The notes under the pieces are model-generated. The model worked only from the letters and a program-made list of their open reading frames with translations. It was not told where the DNA came from and did not search any database. Below, in pieces: positions 26,643 to 37,700 of a DNA stretch of 64,000 bases. The stretch lies in assembly GCA_020636405.1 (NCBI GenBank), contig JACJXW010000004.1, forward strand, positions 434,001 through 498,000. Direction: 5' to 3'. The stretch is from Lewinellaceae bacterium. Its GTDB lineage: Bacteria > Bacteroidota > Bacteroidia > Chitinophagales > Saprospiraceae. Every line of letters begins with the position of its first letter. The stretch's first letter is position 1. The translations under genes were made by a program, and so were the position numbers.

Positions 26643-26936
26643 GTTTTATTGATTTTTATCATTGTTTCCCGCAAAGTAATTAAAATTAAAAGAAAAAGTT
26701 TAGTATTTAATTTGTTTTTTAATGTTTTGTGATACAAACATCGCAGAAAATACAAAGGGTTTGGATATTTCTGTAGAAAAGACAATGTAATGAATTTGAT
26801 TCAAATAATTTTAATACAAACCAAGAATAAGAAAGTAGTAATACAATGTTGGCATTGCCTTTTTGCCATAAAAAACGAAATTTGAACCCACGTTAAATTG
26901 TCGAATTATTTTTTGACTACTTAAAAAAGCTCAAAC

Positions 26937-27455
26937 ATGGAAAACCTGCAATATCCAGTCGGCCGCTTTTCCTATAATCCTCCAAACGAAGCGCAGCGCC
27001 AGGTTCATATTGAGACGATCCGTAACCTGCCCTGGCAGTTGCGGGAATTGAGCGCCGGGCTTTCTGCCGCCCAATTGGAGCAACCCTACCGGCCGGGAGG
27101 ATGGACGGCGCGGCAGGTTATTCATCACCTGGCAGACAGCCACCTCAACGCTTACATCCGGTTTAAATTGATCCTGACGGAGGACAAGCCCACCATCAAG
27201 CCTTATGATGAAAAAGCCTGGGCAGAACTGGCGGATACTTTCCAGGCGCCGATAGAGGCCTCCCTGGAAATATTGGAAGGAGTGCATGCCAGATGGACAA
27301 CTTTGTTGGAAAACATACGGGGGGAGCAATGGCGACGGACAGGTTTTCATCCCGAACATCAGCGCGAGATCTCTCTGCTGGAATTCCTTGCATTATACAG
27401 TTGGCATAGCCGTCACCACCTGCAACACATTCGAATAATTATGGAAAAGGGGTAA
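26937..27455 (+). CDS. YfiT/DinB-family metal-dependent hydrolase or bacillithiol transferase
   Basis: 172 residues. Starts MENLQYPVGRF, the usual YfiT opening. The fold is a DinB-type four-helix bundle with metal ligands expected at VIHHLADSH and at YSWHSRHHLQHI; both are seen. YfiT-like proteins include bacillithiol S-transferases, and many Bacteroidota make bacillithiol, but the substrate here is not shown. The AT-rich 290-bp region before it probably contains its promoter. Confidence 0.85.
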   Translation: MENLQYPVGRFSYNPPNEAQRQVHIETIRNLPWQLRELSAGLSAAQLEQPYRPGGWTARQVIHHLADSHLNAYIRFKLILTEDKPTIKPYDEKAWAELADTFQAPIEASLEILEGVHARWTTLLENIRGEQWRRTGFHPEHQREISLLEFLALYSWHSRHHLQHIRIIMEKG

Positions 27456-27646
27456 AATCACCGGATTTCCGGCCAAATTGTGGGAATATGCAACATCTGT
27501 CCTACCTTTTGGAAGATATGTCCAAGCGATAGTTCAGGAAAATGCTTAAATTGTTGAAACGAATAAGCAAATATTCTTGAACACAAAGCTGCGCTCTATG
27601 AGGGCAACCCCGCTCGCACAGAGCCCAACAAAACAAAGGACTAGTC

Positions 27647-27817
27647 ATGAAAAACACCACCACCTCCAACCCGGACGCCTCTCTGAATTATTTGTTGATC
27701 GCCATTTATGTAATTGCTTTTTGGGGCATTGTTTTGCTGATCTTAGGTGCAGTGCCCATGGTTGGTGGCCTGTTGTTCGAGCTGAAGGAAAATGCCGCTG
27801 CCCGGATGCTTCATTAA
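27647..27817 (+). CDS. Small single-span membrane protein, 56 residues
   Basis: ATG at 27647, TAA at 27815-27817. A polar Thr/Asn-rich start (MKNTTTSNPDASLN) is followed by one strongly hydrophobic stretch (about residues 15-44) and a short charged tail (ELKENAAARMLH). It has no homologue that I recognise. It converges with the outer-membrane protein gene 18 bp further on. Coding character (Gly/Leu/Ile-rich span, clean start) is good but short, so it remains a prediction. Confidence 0.55.
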   Translation: MKNTTTSNPDASLNYLLIAIYVIAFWGIVLLILGAVPMVGGLLFELKENAAARMLH

Positions 27818-27834
27818 GGGAGCTCCTTTCGGAG

Positions 27835-28560
27835 TTAATTATACCCCGTGCCCCAGATCATTCCGCGGGAGCCACACATGGATTTGGCGATGCCGCCAAC
27901 TCCAAACGTGAGTTCCATGTAGAAGCCTGCGCGGAAGGGGCGTGTCTCCTGGTACGTATCGAAGGTGGTATAGTAGGCTGGATAGCCCTCCATTCGCCCT
28001 TGGTCGGATATGAGGTCGGTCAATGCATACTCGGCGCGAATGCCCGTCTTGATGGTCAGCACCTGCGAAGTAGTGACGAATCCGCCGACGCCGACGGCCA
28101 AAGAGGTGTACCGGCTGGCGTACTTGTCATTTACCTTCGACCAGTTTGTGCCAAAGGATTGTTGCGCTTCATTGACATAAGTGATCTTGGGCCCGGCTTC
28201 CACAAAGGCGCCGTTGTCGCGGTACCAACGGTACATGAGATAGGCATCGATACTTTGCCATTCAATGTTGATCGTATTGTTGACGCCGTCGTCGTTCCGA
28301 TAGCTCATGGATTGATGATGCGTAGCCGACAGCACCTCGAAATTTAAGCCGTGGTATTCACCAATATTGATAGCGGCAACGCCCCCTACAGAGAGGCCCA
28401 GCCCAAACTGGCTGTCATGGCGGGAGTCGTTCACGATGTTCTTATTGTAAAAGCCGGTCATGCCCATCATACCCTTGGCGCCAAGCTCTAACCAGACCTG
28501 GGCGGTGGTTCCTGCAATAAAGGCAAAGAGAAAACTCAGGAGTAAAAAGATCTTCCTCAT
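27835..28560 (-). CDS. Outer-membrane beta-barrel protein
   Basis: 241 residues with a signal peptide (about 1-20, ending GTTAQ). The mature part alternates hydrophobic and polar residues in strands (WLELGAKGMMGM, LSVGGVAAINIGEYHGLNFEVL, TSLAVGVGGFVTT, FRAGFYMELTFGVGGI), as expected of a small porin-like barrel of 8 or so strands. The conserved family is a general 'outer membrane protein' group; ligand and partners are unknown. It is preceded by a poly-T and GGGGGAA/TTCCCCC hairpin region at 28592-28615 that may regulate it. Confidence 0.7.
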   Translation of the reverse strand: MRKIFLLLSFLFAFIAGTTAQVWLELGAKGMMGMTGFYNKNIVNDSRHDSQFGLGLSVGGVAAINIGEYHGLNFEVLSATHHQSMSYRNDDGVNNTINIEWQSIDAYLMYRWYRDNGAFVEAGPKITYVNEAQQSFGTNWSKVNDKYASRYTSLAVGVGGFVTTSQVLTIKTGIRAEYALTDLISDQGRMEGYPAYYTTFDTYQETRPFRAGFYMELTFGVGGIAKSMCGSRGMIWGTGYN

Positions 28561-28707
28561 AGCGATTAGGTTCGTTTTTCGTTTTTTTTGAGGGGGAAAG
28601 ATACTACTTCCCCCCTGAAATACTGCCTGTTCTCATCAAGGCATTTATTATCTGGTAAACTGGACAACAATTTCTTTTCAGTTCTTTTCTTTTCGTAAAA
28701 GAATCCC

Positions 28708-28715
28708 TAAATTTG
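28708..28715 (+). promoter_or_regulatory. -7 box of rpsT promoter
   Basis: TAAATTTG, a full match to TAnnTTTG, 47 bp before the rpsT start. The upstream element is weak (CTTT at 28684-28687, 20 nt away). Confidence 0.5.
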
Positions 28716-28762
28716 CACCTCGTTTGGAAAACCAAGTCAAAAAAAGGAAAAAATCGATATAG

Positions 28763-29014
28763 ATGGCAAACCATAAGTCAGCTAAAAAACGCATGCGCCA
28801 GGAAGCTAAGCGCCGTGTACACAACCGTTTCTACAAAAAGACCACCCGTACGGCCGTCAAGAAGCTGCGCGAGATGGAAGAGAAGGCAGACGCTGAAAAG
28901 TTCCTGCCCAAAGTGATCAGCATGGTCGACCGCCTGGCCAAGCGCAATACCTGGCATAAAAATAAAGCGTCGAACCTCAAGGGTAAGCTGATGCGCTACG
29001 TCGCCAGCCTCTAA
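28763..29014 (+). CDS. rpsT: 30S ribosomal protein S20
   Basis: 83 residues. The basic helical protein MANHKSAKKRMRQEAKRRVHN is the S20 signature start, and the length is normal. Binds 16S rRNA early in 30S assembly. Monocistronic with its own promoter and terminator. Confidence 0.97.
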   Translation: MANHKSAKKRMRQEAKRRVHNRFYKKTTRTAVKKLREMEEKADAEKFLPKVISMVDRLAKRNTWHKNKASNLKGKLMRYVASL

Positions 29015-29045
29015 ACAACAGAGGTTTCCTCCAGCATCTTACTGG

Positions 29046-29082
29046 AAAAAGTGTATTCCGTGCAACAGGGATACACTTTTTT
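29046..29082 (+). terminator. Rho-independent terminator of rpsT
   Basis: Stem AAAAAGTGTAT.CC/GG.ATACACTTTTT with a 9-nt loop, followed by a T-run, 31 bp after the stop codon. Confidence 0.88.
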
Positions 29083-29158
29083 GTGTTTGTGCCCTCCCTT
29101 CCCATCCTGCCCTCCTTCTTTTTATTCTTTCACTCAACTTTCGTGCGGTTCATTTTTT

Positions 29159-29185
29159 TATATTTGCAAACGAACGTTCATTCGT
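29159..29185 (+). promoter_or_regulatory. paaE promoter with TetR-type operator
   Basis: TATATTTG (-7 box) at 29159-29166, followed at 29170-29185 by ACGAACGTTCATTCGT, a palindrome ACGAAC-N4-(A/G)TTCGT covering the expected transcription start. The same palindrome precedes paaA (46597-46612). A TetR gene lies downstream of paaE, so a repressor bound here would block initiation. Confidence 0.65.
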
Positions 29186-29196
29186 AAACTTTGCTT

Positions 29197-30267
29197 ATGC
29201 CCAAATTTCATCCCCTGAAGATAAAAGAAGTGCGGCACGAAACCGAGGAATGCGTGTCCGTAGCCTTTGAAGTACCCGAAGCGCTCAAACCGGAATACCG
29301 CTTCATCCAGGGCCAACACCTCACCCTGAAAACCGAACTGGACGGTGAGGAGGTCCGCCGCTCTTATTCTATCTGTGCCAGCCCCTACGACGATGTGCTG
29401 CGCGTAGCGATCAAAAAACTGGACGGAGGACGGTTTTCCACTTTCGCCAACGAAAAACTGCAGGCCGGCGACACCCTCGAGGTGATGACGCCCATGGGGC
29501 GCTTCTTCACCGAGCTGAACCCCGCCAACGCGAAGCTCTATGTCGCCTTCGCCGCCGGCAGCGGCATCACGCCCATCCTGTCCATCATGAAGGCGGTGCT
29601 GCAGGCCGAGCCCAAAAGTGAATTCACACTTTTCTACGGCAACCGCCGGACGGATACCATCATCTTCCATGAAGAGATCGAAGGCCTGAAAAATGAATAC
29701 ATGGGCCGGCTGAGCGTGCACCATATACTAAGCCGGGAACTGCAGGGCAGTGAACTGTTCTCCGGACGGATCGATGCCGAAAAGTGCAGCGCCTTTTGCA
29801 GCAAACTCATCGACCCGAAGGAGGTAGACGAATACTTCCTCTGTGGCCCGGAATCTATGATCCACGATATCCGCGACACGCTTACCGAAATGGGCGTCGA
29901 CAAGGGCAAGATCCATTTCGAACTGTTCATCGCCGGCCTGAACGGAAAAACACAGAAAAAGAAAGAAACGGCGAAAGTACAGTCCGTAAACGCCAGCATC
30001 AACATCACACTGGACGGTAATTCTTTCGAATTTCCGCTCACCTCGGGTAATGATACCATTCTGGAGGCAGCACTCAAGGCGGGCGCCAACCTGCCCTTTG
30101 CCTGCAAAGGCGGCGTTTGCTGTACCTGCCGCGCCAAACTGCTGGAGGGAGAAGTTGAAATGGATGTCAACTATGCTCTCGAACCCGAGGAAGTGGAGGC
30201 CGGGTATATCCTTACCTGCCAGTCTCATCCGAAAACGGATAGGGTAGTGGTGGATTTTGATAGTTAA
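29197..30267 (+). CDS. paaE: 1,2-phenylacetyl-CoA epoxidase, reductase subunit
   Basis: 356 residues from MPKFHPLKI. Electron-transfer subunit of the phenylacetyl-CoA epoxidase PaaABC(D)E. An FAD-binding ferredoxin reductase half (RSYSICASP; the G-rich VAFAAGSGITP nucleotide loop) is joined to a C-terminal plant-type [2Fe-2S] ferredoxin (FACKGGVCCTCRAKL ... LTCQSHP). Passes electrons from NADPH to the diiron centre of PaaA. Here it is separated from paaABC by about 16 kb but shares its operator. A small hairpin CCCCTCC/GGAGGGG (30280-30296) follows the stop codon and could end the transcript. Confidence 0.93.
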   Translation: MPKFHPLKIKEVRHETEECVSVAFEVPEALKPEYRFIQGQHLTLKTELDGEEVRRSYSICASPYDDVLRVAIKKLDGGRFSTFANEKLQAGDTLEVMTPMGRFFTELNPANAKLYVAFAAGSGITPILSIMKAVLQAEPKSEFTLFYGNRRTDTIIFHEEIEGLKNEYMGRLSVHHILSRELQGSELFSGRIDAEKCSAFCSKLIDPKEVDEYFLCGPESMIHDIRDTLTEMGVDKGKIHFELFIAGLNGKTQKKKETAKVQSVNASINITLDGNSFEFPLTSGNDTILEAALKAGANLPFACKGGVCCTCRAKLLEGEVEMDVNYALEPEEVEAGYILTCQSHPKTDRVVVDFDS

Positions 30268-30439
30268 AGCCTCCCCCAGCCCCTCCGAAGGAGGGGAGTT
30301 GCCAAAGGCCGTCAATGAATGAAATTTTCAGGTATTTTCTTTTCTCTTGATTGTTGGCCAAGAAGGCCCCTGAAAAAGAACGGTCCTTGGTTCGCACCCG
30401 GATACTTTTATACCCATACACCTTTACACATTTCCCCGA

Positions 30440-31027
30440 ATGGCACCCAAAACAAAAAAGAAAACCAAAAAGCAGATCATCCAGGAAGCTGCTGTCCGCC
30501 TGTTCCGCGATAAAGGCTACTCAGCAACTTCTATGCGCGACCTGGCCGATGCCGTCAACCTCAAGGCCTCCAGCCTGTACAACCACATCAGCTCCAAAGA
30601 AGAGATCCTGAAAAACATCTGCTTTGAGAACGCCCACCGGTTTCTTGACGGCATGAAAGAGGTGGAATCCATGCCGGGCACTGCCACCGAAAAGGTAGAG
30701 TCCTTGCTGCGGCTCCACATCCGCACCGCCACCGGCGACGCCGCATCCGTGATGGCCTTCAACGACGAGTGGCGCCACCTGACGGAACCCCTCCTCAGTG
30801 AATTTATGGCCCTGCGCAAGGATTACGAAAGCCGCTTCCTGGCCCTCCTCAAAGCCGGCATGCAGGCCGGGCAGTTTCAGAATATCGAACCCATTATTGC
30901 CCTGCATACCATCTTTTCCTCCATGCGCTGGCTGTACGACTGGTTTCAGCCTGGTAAAAAACTAACGGCCGAAGAGGTGGAGGAGGACATTATCCGGATG
31001 CTGATGAAGGGGCTGGCGAAAACTTAG
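30440..31027 (+). CDS. TetR-family regulator, probable repressor of the phenylacetate genes
   Basis: 195 residues. The N-terminal TetR DNA-binding domain (KKQIIQEAAVRLFRDKGYSATSMRDLADAVNLKASSLYNHISSKEEI, helix-turn-helix at about 30-50) is complete and followed by an all-helical ligand domain. It is the only TetR gene in the window, located 172 bp after paaE. TetR proteins bind short palindromes, and the matching palindromes lie at paaE and paaA. The effector is likely phenylacetyl-CoA, as for PaaR/PaaX systems (inference). A Lys-rich N-tail precedes the domain. Confidence 0.8.
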   Translation: MAPKTKKKTKKQIIQEAAVRLFRDKGYSATSMRDLADAVNLKASSLYNHISSKEEILKNICFENAHRFLDGMKEVESMPGTATEKVESLLRLHIRTATGDAASVMAFNDEWRHLTEPLLSEFMALRKDYESRFLALLKAGMQAGQFQNIEPIIALHTIFSSMRWLYDWFQPGKKLTAEEVEEDIIRMLMKGLAKT

Positions 31028-31053
31028 GCGCTAATTTTCCATTAGCGCCTAAG
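31023..31053. repeat. TTAGGCGCTAAT palindromic element
   Basis: Perfect 13-pair arms around a TTTCC loop, starting inside the last codons of the TetR gene (its stop is within the left arm). Same family as 5592-5619 and the tandem units at 41764-42049. May act as the 3' end of the regulator mRNA. Confidence 0.65.
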
Positions 31054-31112
31054 TTAAAGCAGGCTCTTTAGAACTACCTTAGTAAGCTTTAAATCGTTGA
31101 TAATCACTATGG

Positions 31113-31282
31113 CTTAGAGCATGTTTGGAGGCCAATCTTTGAGCTGCAAAGGCCACTTTTTTGATGACACTTCGTTGCTTTTCTTGACCGTACCTCAGGG
31201 TACGCTCTTCAAAAAGACGCCTCGTTTCATCAAAAAACTGACTCTTTTCGCTTTCAAACCCGGCCTCCAAACATGCTCTTAG
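31113..31282. mobile_element. 160-bp palindromic element, copy 1, flanked by CTTAG
   Basis: Inverted ends AGCATGTTTGGAGGCC at 31118 and its complement ending at 31277, with direct repeats CTTAG at 31113-31117 and 31278-31282. The two halves are imperfectly complementary through the whole length, with runs such as TTTTTTGATGA on one side and TCATCAAAAAA on the other, meeting at a GTACC-TCA-GGTAC-like centre. An open frame of 99 codons crosses it on the minus strand but looks like a by-product. No transposase inside. See copies at 40900-41063 and 41198-41363. Confidence 0.7.
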
Positions 31283-31463
31283 AAATCCTTTCTGGCTTTC
31301 CAATCCATCTTTTTCAAAACTGTCCAGTGGTGTGGTTGAGCAGAGGACGAAGGAATAGTCATTAGTGCCTAATACCACTTTGTTAGGTTAAATTCCAGCC
31401 GCATCGCGGCGAAGATTTTTAGCTTGGAGCGTTAGCTTCAAGCGTGGAATACAGGTTGGTTAC

Positions 31464-31586
31464 GAGCTGCGTAGCTGCGGCAGAAGGCTTCCTGCCGCAG
31501 CTACGCAGCTCCATTACCATCCATTCTCTAGCCTGGAGCCGATGCTCCAGGCTAGAGCGTTCCGCCGCTTCCGGCATTCGCCGGAA
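31464..31586. repeat. Cluster of perfect palindromes
   Basis: Three hairpins in 123 bp: a 20-pair perfect stem (31464-31483 with 31492-31511, 8-nt loop), a 14-pair perfect stem (31526-31539 with 31544-31557, loop CGAT) and a 6-pair stem TTCCGG/CCGGAA (31569-31586). A weaker one, GCTTGGAGC/GCTTCAAGC, lies at about 31422-31443. No gene from 31028 to 31729 was recognised. These follow the mobile palindrome directly. Confidence 0.85.
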
Positions 31587-31729
31587 CAGGGTATGCGGCT
31601 ATGTCAAAATTAACAAAGTAGGACTAAGGTGAGGCCCGAATTGTGATGTACCTACTGAGATACCGCCCAGATGGCAGAACCCAAGGGCACATCATAAATC
31701 AAACATCCCAAATCCCAAATCCTAGATCC

Positions 31730-34700
31730 CTACTCGCCTCCCTTCACAAACCGCTTCACCTCGAACACCTGCTCCCCGCTCTTCACTTCCACCAGGTACA
31801 GGCCCGACACCAGCTCCCCGATGGGGATGCCTGCCCGGGCGGCGCCCGCCTCGAGCGTACGCCTCAATAGCGGGCGGCCCGCCAGGTCATACACCCAAAC
31901 ATCCGCATCACCGGTCAGGGGTGCGTCGAACTCCAGGAAGACTTCCTCCAGCGCCGGGTTGGGGTAGAGGGTGAAATCTGCCTTGGCTGCTGCTGCCTGG
32001 GCAACAGGCGGAAGAATGGGGGCCGGAGCAGGGCGCAGGACGTCGCCGCAGGACACGGTTCCCGAGATGTAGGCGGCGCCGGCGTTGGCGCCGTTCAAAT
32101 TGTCATCTGAGTAAGCGCCGATGAGCATCCTGTCTCCGTCAATGGATACGCTGGAACCGATGTGATCCTCTCCCTGTTCCGGATCCTGGATGGCGGCCTG
32201 GGGGAGCGATAGCCACTCAACGCCATTCCACTGGAATGGGTAGGCCTTCCCGATACTGCTGGTGATGGCCTGGTTGGCCCCTACAATGGCCCTGTCCCCA
32301 CTGATGGAAACGCTGTAGCCGAAGAGGTCGCCGGCAGCGCCTCCATCCCCTGTCAATTCCGGCTGCTGCAGGTCCGGGGCCCAGTTGGAGCCATTCCAAT
32401 GGTACAGATAAGCAGCTTCACCGCCGGGAGCGCCAACAATAGCTCGCTCCCCATTGATGGAAACACTGCCCCCGAAATTTTCATACTGTGCGGGTGTGGC
32501 GGCAAACAGCTGGCTGTGTTGCATCCAGGCGCTGCCATCCCAGTAGAACACATAAGTAGTGCCGGAATAAGGCCCGCTTACGTTGTTCCCATTGGCGCCA
32601 ACCAGTGCCCAGTCCCCGCTAATGGAAACAGAAGTGCCAAATTGCTCGTCTTCCGCCGGCACCGCAGCAGTGATCTTACCGGACGGCGCCCAGGTACTGC
32701 CATCCCAATGGAGGAAATAGGCAGAACCCGCTCCGGATACCCACGGGCCAATGGGATAAGAGTCCAGATACGACCCTATGACGGCCTTATTCCCGCTGAT
32801 GGAAACACTGCTTCCAAACCCATTATTGATATACGGAGAGACGCCCCAGTCGGCGGCAGTCACCCTGGCCGATTCCTCCCATACTCCGGATTCCAACCGG
32901 TATAAATAGGCTGAACCACCCGTGTTGTCAGATGAAGATTGTGCGCTGACGATGGCCCATTCTCCATCGAGGGAAACGCTTAGCCCAAAATAGCTGATCT
33001 CCGGGACGATGTCCCCATTGGGGTCCGGAACCACCTTTTGTTTTTGCACCCAGGCGCCGCCTTCCAGATGGAAGAAATAAACGGCTCCGTATTCGGAACC
33101 ATTGTTCCCAAAGTCGTCCAAAGGAGCGCTGATAGCTGCCCAGTCTCCGCTGATGGAAACACTCAGTCCAAAATTGTCTCCAGTTATGCTGTTGTTCGGG
33201 TCGTTATTCATACTATTGTCAACGATCAGCTTCACCCCTTCCAATACTGCGACCAGGCCGCCTTCATCGATCTGTCCGTTACAATTATTGTCGATGCCGT
33301 CGCAGAGTTCGCCGATCCAGGGGGATACGCTGATCTCGGTGGAGCAGCTCGCCGTCTGCCCGTCATCTGTGGTGACGGTGAGGGTGACTTCTGCGGTGCC
33401 GACGTCAGCACAGTTGAGCACGGCGGGGCTTACCGTCATGTCGGCGATGCTGCCGCAGAGTGCATAGCTGCCCTGGTTGAGATCAACTGGGTTCAGGGTT
33501 AGGGTCCCGTCCTGGCCGAGGGCCACATTAAGGCCCTCTTCACAGGAGGCCACCGGCGGGGCAATTACCGTAATGGTAGCCCGGCACCCGCGCCTTCGGC
33601 GGCCGTCCTGGCCGTTGTACAAAAATACGGCCACCGAATGTTCTCCAACGGAGGAACAACCGTTGAAGATCATTGGCAGGGGAGGGAGCGCGGTATTGCC
33701 CCCCAGGAAATAGAGGGTAAACCCGGGGCATTCCGGTTCCACCGAGGCCACCTGATCGGGGTAGACAACAGCCTGCTGGTTAAAGGGGTTGAGCTCCACC
33801 GTGATGTCCTGGCAGGTTAGGGTGGGCGCTGCCGGTGCTTCCAGGGTGACGGGCACTTCATCCGTACAGCCGCTCCGGGCGGCGCCCAGAATGTAATAGG
33901 TGCTGGAGGGGGTCTCCGGGGTGACTATCGGGGAGGGCAGCTCGTTGGAAGGCGCAGCCGGAGTGCCGGAGTGGTAGGTCAGGAAGGGATTCGTTCCGTT
34001 GGCATCCATGACGGCAAGGGTGGAGAGGTCGAACGGTTCTCCGGGGCATACCGGGGCGGGAGGGGTGACGGACAAGCTGGGGGTTGCCCCGCTGATCCCA
34101 AGCAGGAAGGGGTAGGCGGCGCCGGCGTTGTTGCCGTTCTCGTCTTCTCTGTAAGCGCCGGCGATGGCTCTGTTTCCACTGATGCCAACACTTTGTCCGA
34201 AACTATCGCCAGTCTCACCGTCAAATGCCGTTAATTTTTCCTGTTCTACCAGGCCAAGGCCATCCCACCCGAAAAGATAGGCCGAACCAGACGAAAAACC
34301 ATAGGGCGTACTTTTGGGGGCTCCTATGATGGCCTGGTCTCCGATGATGGAAACGCTCCAGCCGAAATCGTCTCCACCTTGGCCATCGGAAGCAGTTATT
34401 CGAGCTACCTGCTCCCATTGCAAGGCGCCTTCATTCCACTGAAATAAATAAGCGCTGCCAAGCCGGTCTTCAAGAGTGGCCTCATCGTCATCACCAAAGG
34501 CGCCAACCAGTGCCTTGTCTCCACTGATGGATACGCTGTATCCAAACCAGTCCCCCGGCGCTCCAGGATGTGGAGCGGAAGCAACGATCTTTTGTTGCTC
34601 CGCCCAACTGTTCCCATCCCAGTGGTAGAGGTAGGCGGAGCCGGAGGCCTCCCCATTGTCGTCATCAAGGTATGCTCCGACAATGGCCCGGCCGGCGTCG

Positions 34701-37700
34701 ATGGCCACACTGCGCCCAAAATAATCATTCGCTGCTCCATCCGAAGCAGTGATCTTCTGCTGTTGTACCCAGCTGGCGCCATCCCAATGGAACAGATAAG
34801 CCGATCCATTGCCATCATCGCTATAAGCGCCTACTATGGCTGTTTCTCCCTCGATGGCGACACTGTACCCGAAATTATCTCCAAATGATCCGTCATCAGC
34901 CGTGATCTTCTGCTGTTGAATCCAGTTGACACCGTCCCAGTGAAACAGGTAGGCCGACCCGGAAGACGACCCATGGTCATCATCTCCATAGGCGCCAACA
35001 ATGGCCCTATCGCCGCTAATGGCGACGCTAAGGCCGAAGTAATCGCCTGCATTTCCATCGCCAGGAATGAGTTTGTATTCTTCCCAGTCGAAACCGTTCC
35101 AATGATAAATATAGGCCGACCCGGAATTATTGCCATTGACATTATCCCCGTACGCCCCCACAATGGACCTGGCGCCACTGATGCCTACGCTATTGCCGAA
35201 ATACTTACCCTCCCCATCCGAAGTAATGAGCTTCATCTCTTCATTCCCACACGGCCCGGTCACCACCACCGTCACCGTACAGGTAGTGGTATTCCCTCCT
35301 TCATCCACTGCGGTTACCACCGCTTCCGTACTGCCCAGCGGGAACACCTCCGGGCCGATGCTCATAGTGGCCTCCGTGCAGTCGTCGAAGGCGGAAAAGC
35401 CCAGAGCGGCAAGATCCGTGATGGGTTCCGTGCCGTTGCCATCCAGGTCGATCAACTCGACGGTGGACGGGCAGGTGAGCTCGGGGGCGAAGAGGTCGTC
35501 GTCGCAGCAGGAGGTGGGCACGAGGATCAGGCGGTTGGTGGGTTTGCCAACCGGATTATCGGCCGGGCCGCTGTCGAAGGTATGGATGATGGTGAAGTCG
35601 TCCGGGTCATTCGGGTTGAGGCGGAAGATGGCGCCATTGTCATTGGCTAATCCAAAAGAAGCGCCGTAGAGGTAACCATCCGGAGCATAGGTTAAACCGG
35701 CGTAGGTTCTCGGTACGTATTTGAATACCTCATAGGTGTCGGCAGGAACCGGGGCATCGGGCAGGATGCGATAGACAACACCGGAGCCAAAGGCTCCTCC
35801 CTGATTGGCGGTTCCGTAGAGGTAGCCGTTGTCCAAGGCTATGGGGGTGGACCAGGGGTGTCCACCCGTTGAGTTCTCAAAGGTGTATATTTTTTCGAAA
35901 ACCAGGCCCTCCGGGTCAAACCGGAAAAGTGTGCCATTGCCATTGCCTCCGCTAGAAGTTATCCCGTATAGCCAGCCATCTTCACCAAACAGTAGTTCGT
36001 CCTGGGTAGCTGATCCCTCCCTTTGAGTTCCAAGGTCCACATGGTCCATAAAGTTGTGAAGCAAAGTAACGTCCGCTTCCTCCCCAACTGGTGGAGGCAA
36101 GAACCGGTAGATCACGCCTCCACTGCCGGGCCCGAGATTACCACCCAAGTGAGCAGTGCCGTAAAGGAATCCATCATCGCCAGCCGTGAGCCCACTGTGG
36201 GGCTTCCAGCCATCCGTCAAGAAAAAGCGGTGAATGACCTCATACAGGTCATCGCTTTGCCGATATCGGAAAATAAGGCCAAAGTTTGTAGCATTTACTC
36301 CTCCTACTTCCACGGTGCCGTACAAAAAACAATCCTCAAAGTTGTCTGCGCCACAATTGTTGTCATAGTAGAGATTCGCCTTGAAATAGGGTTCAGCACC
36401 AAGGATGCTACCGTCAAAATCGTGAAGGACTTCGTAATCGCTTCCGTCAGGCCTTGCCTTAAAAAGAGTTCCGCTGCCATATGCGTTGTTTCCGGCAGGT
36501 GTGCCGCCATATTCCGTAATCCCATAGAGGAACCCGTCAGGAGCGTAAATAATATTTGGAGAGCTGAGAAAATCTCCCCCAAGGTCCCCACCAAAGTCAT
36601 TAAACTCAATGTCATTATAAACTGTAAAATCATTGCCATCTGTTTGCATGCTAAAGAGGCTACTGCCCCCAAGGGAGCCCGTTCCGTAAAGGCGAAAATC
36701 CTGCCCCACCGTCACCTGCGTCGTGCATTCATCCGTATTTCCATCGTCGTCTGTAACCGTGAGCGCGACGACATTTATGCCCACATCTTCGCAGGTGAAA
36801 CCGGCCGGGCTGACCGACAGAGAGAGGGCGCTGCAGGAGGCGAAGCTGCCGAAGTTTACGTCTTCGGGAGTAATGGTGGCCTGCCCGTTCTCGTCCAGTT
36901 GTACGTAAATATCCTTACAGCGGGCTTCCAGCGAAGCCTCGACGGTAACGGTTGCCGTGCAGCTCGAACTGTTGCCGGAAGCGTCGGTTGCAATGAGCAA
37001 TACATGGGTGGCGCCTCCGGAGAACAACGGTGCGCCGTCCACCCAGGGCGTATCCTGGATGAGGCGGTTGGAGAGCGCCCCGTGTTGGCTGCTGGGGGTA
37101 AGGTTGGTGGCGATCTCGCTGCCCGGCCCGTCGTTCAGGGGCCAATAGGCGGCCAGGCCCGCCTCGGCGCCTTGCAGTTGGTTAAAACGGTTGCCCTGTA
37201 TTTCCAGCGCGGAGCGGGCGGTGTTCCAGATGCGCAGGTCGTCTGCCCTGCCCATCCAGGGCCCGTCGCCGTTGGTGGCGGTGGAGAAGCGGCGGCCCAG
37301 TTGGAAGAGATCGGTAAGAGCCACATCGGCGGGGCCGCTCCAGGCTTCTGCTCCGTCGAGATAGACCGTGGCGGCAGCGCCTTCGCGGGCCACGGCAATA
37401 TGGTGCCACATCCCGTCGCGGGTAGCCCCCGGTACGGGCGCCAGCGTGCTGCCCAAACGGACAAAAAGATTGCCTGCATCGTCAAAGATCTCCAGGCCGT
37501 GCTCCATCCAGCTGATCAGGTAGGTGGGGAAGAAATCTTGCGTGTTTTCGTTGACGAACCAGGCCTCCAGGGTGAAATCGGCCGTGCCGGTGAAGGGAGA
37601 CATAAACTGGGCGTACTCCCTGCGGTTACCCAGGAATTCCAGGGCGTAATTGGGGCCGGGATCGCCCAGGTTGTTGCAGTCGAAAAGGGTGTGGCTGAGG

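Noticed and set aside
31079..31378. 99-codon minus frame over palindrome copy 1
   Set aside because: It crosses both arms and the core of the element; it probably exists only because the arms are complementary. Kept as the element.
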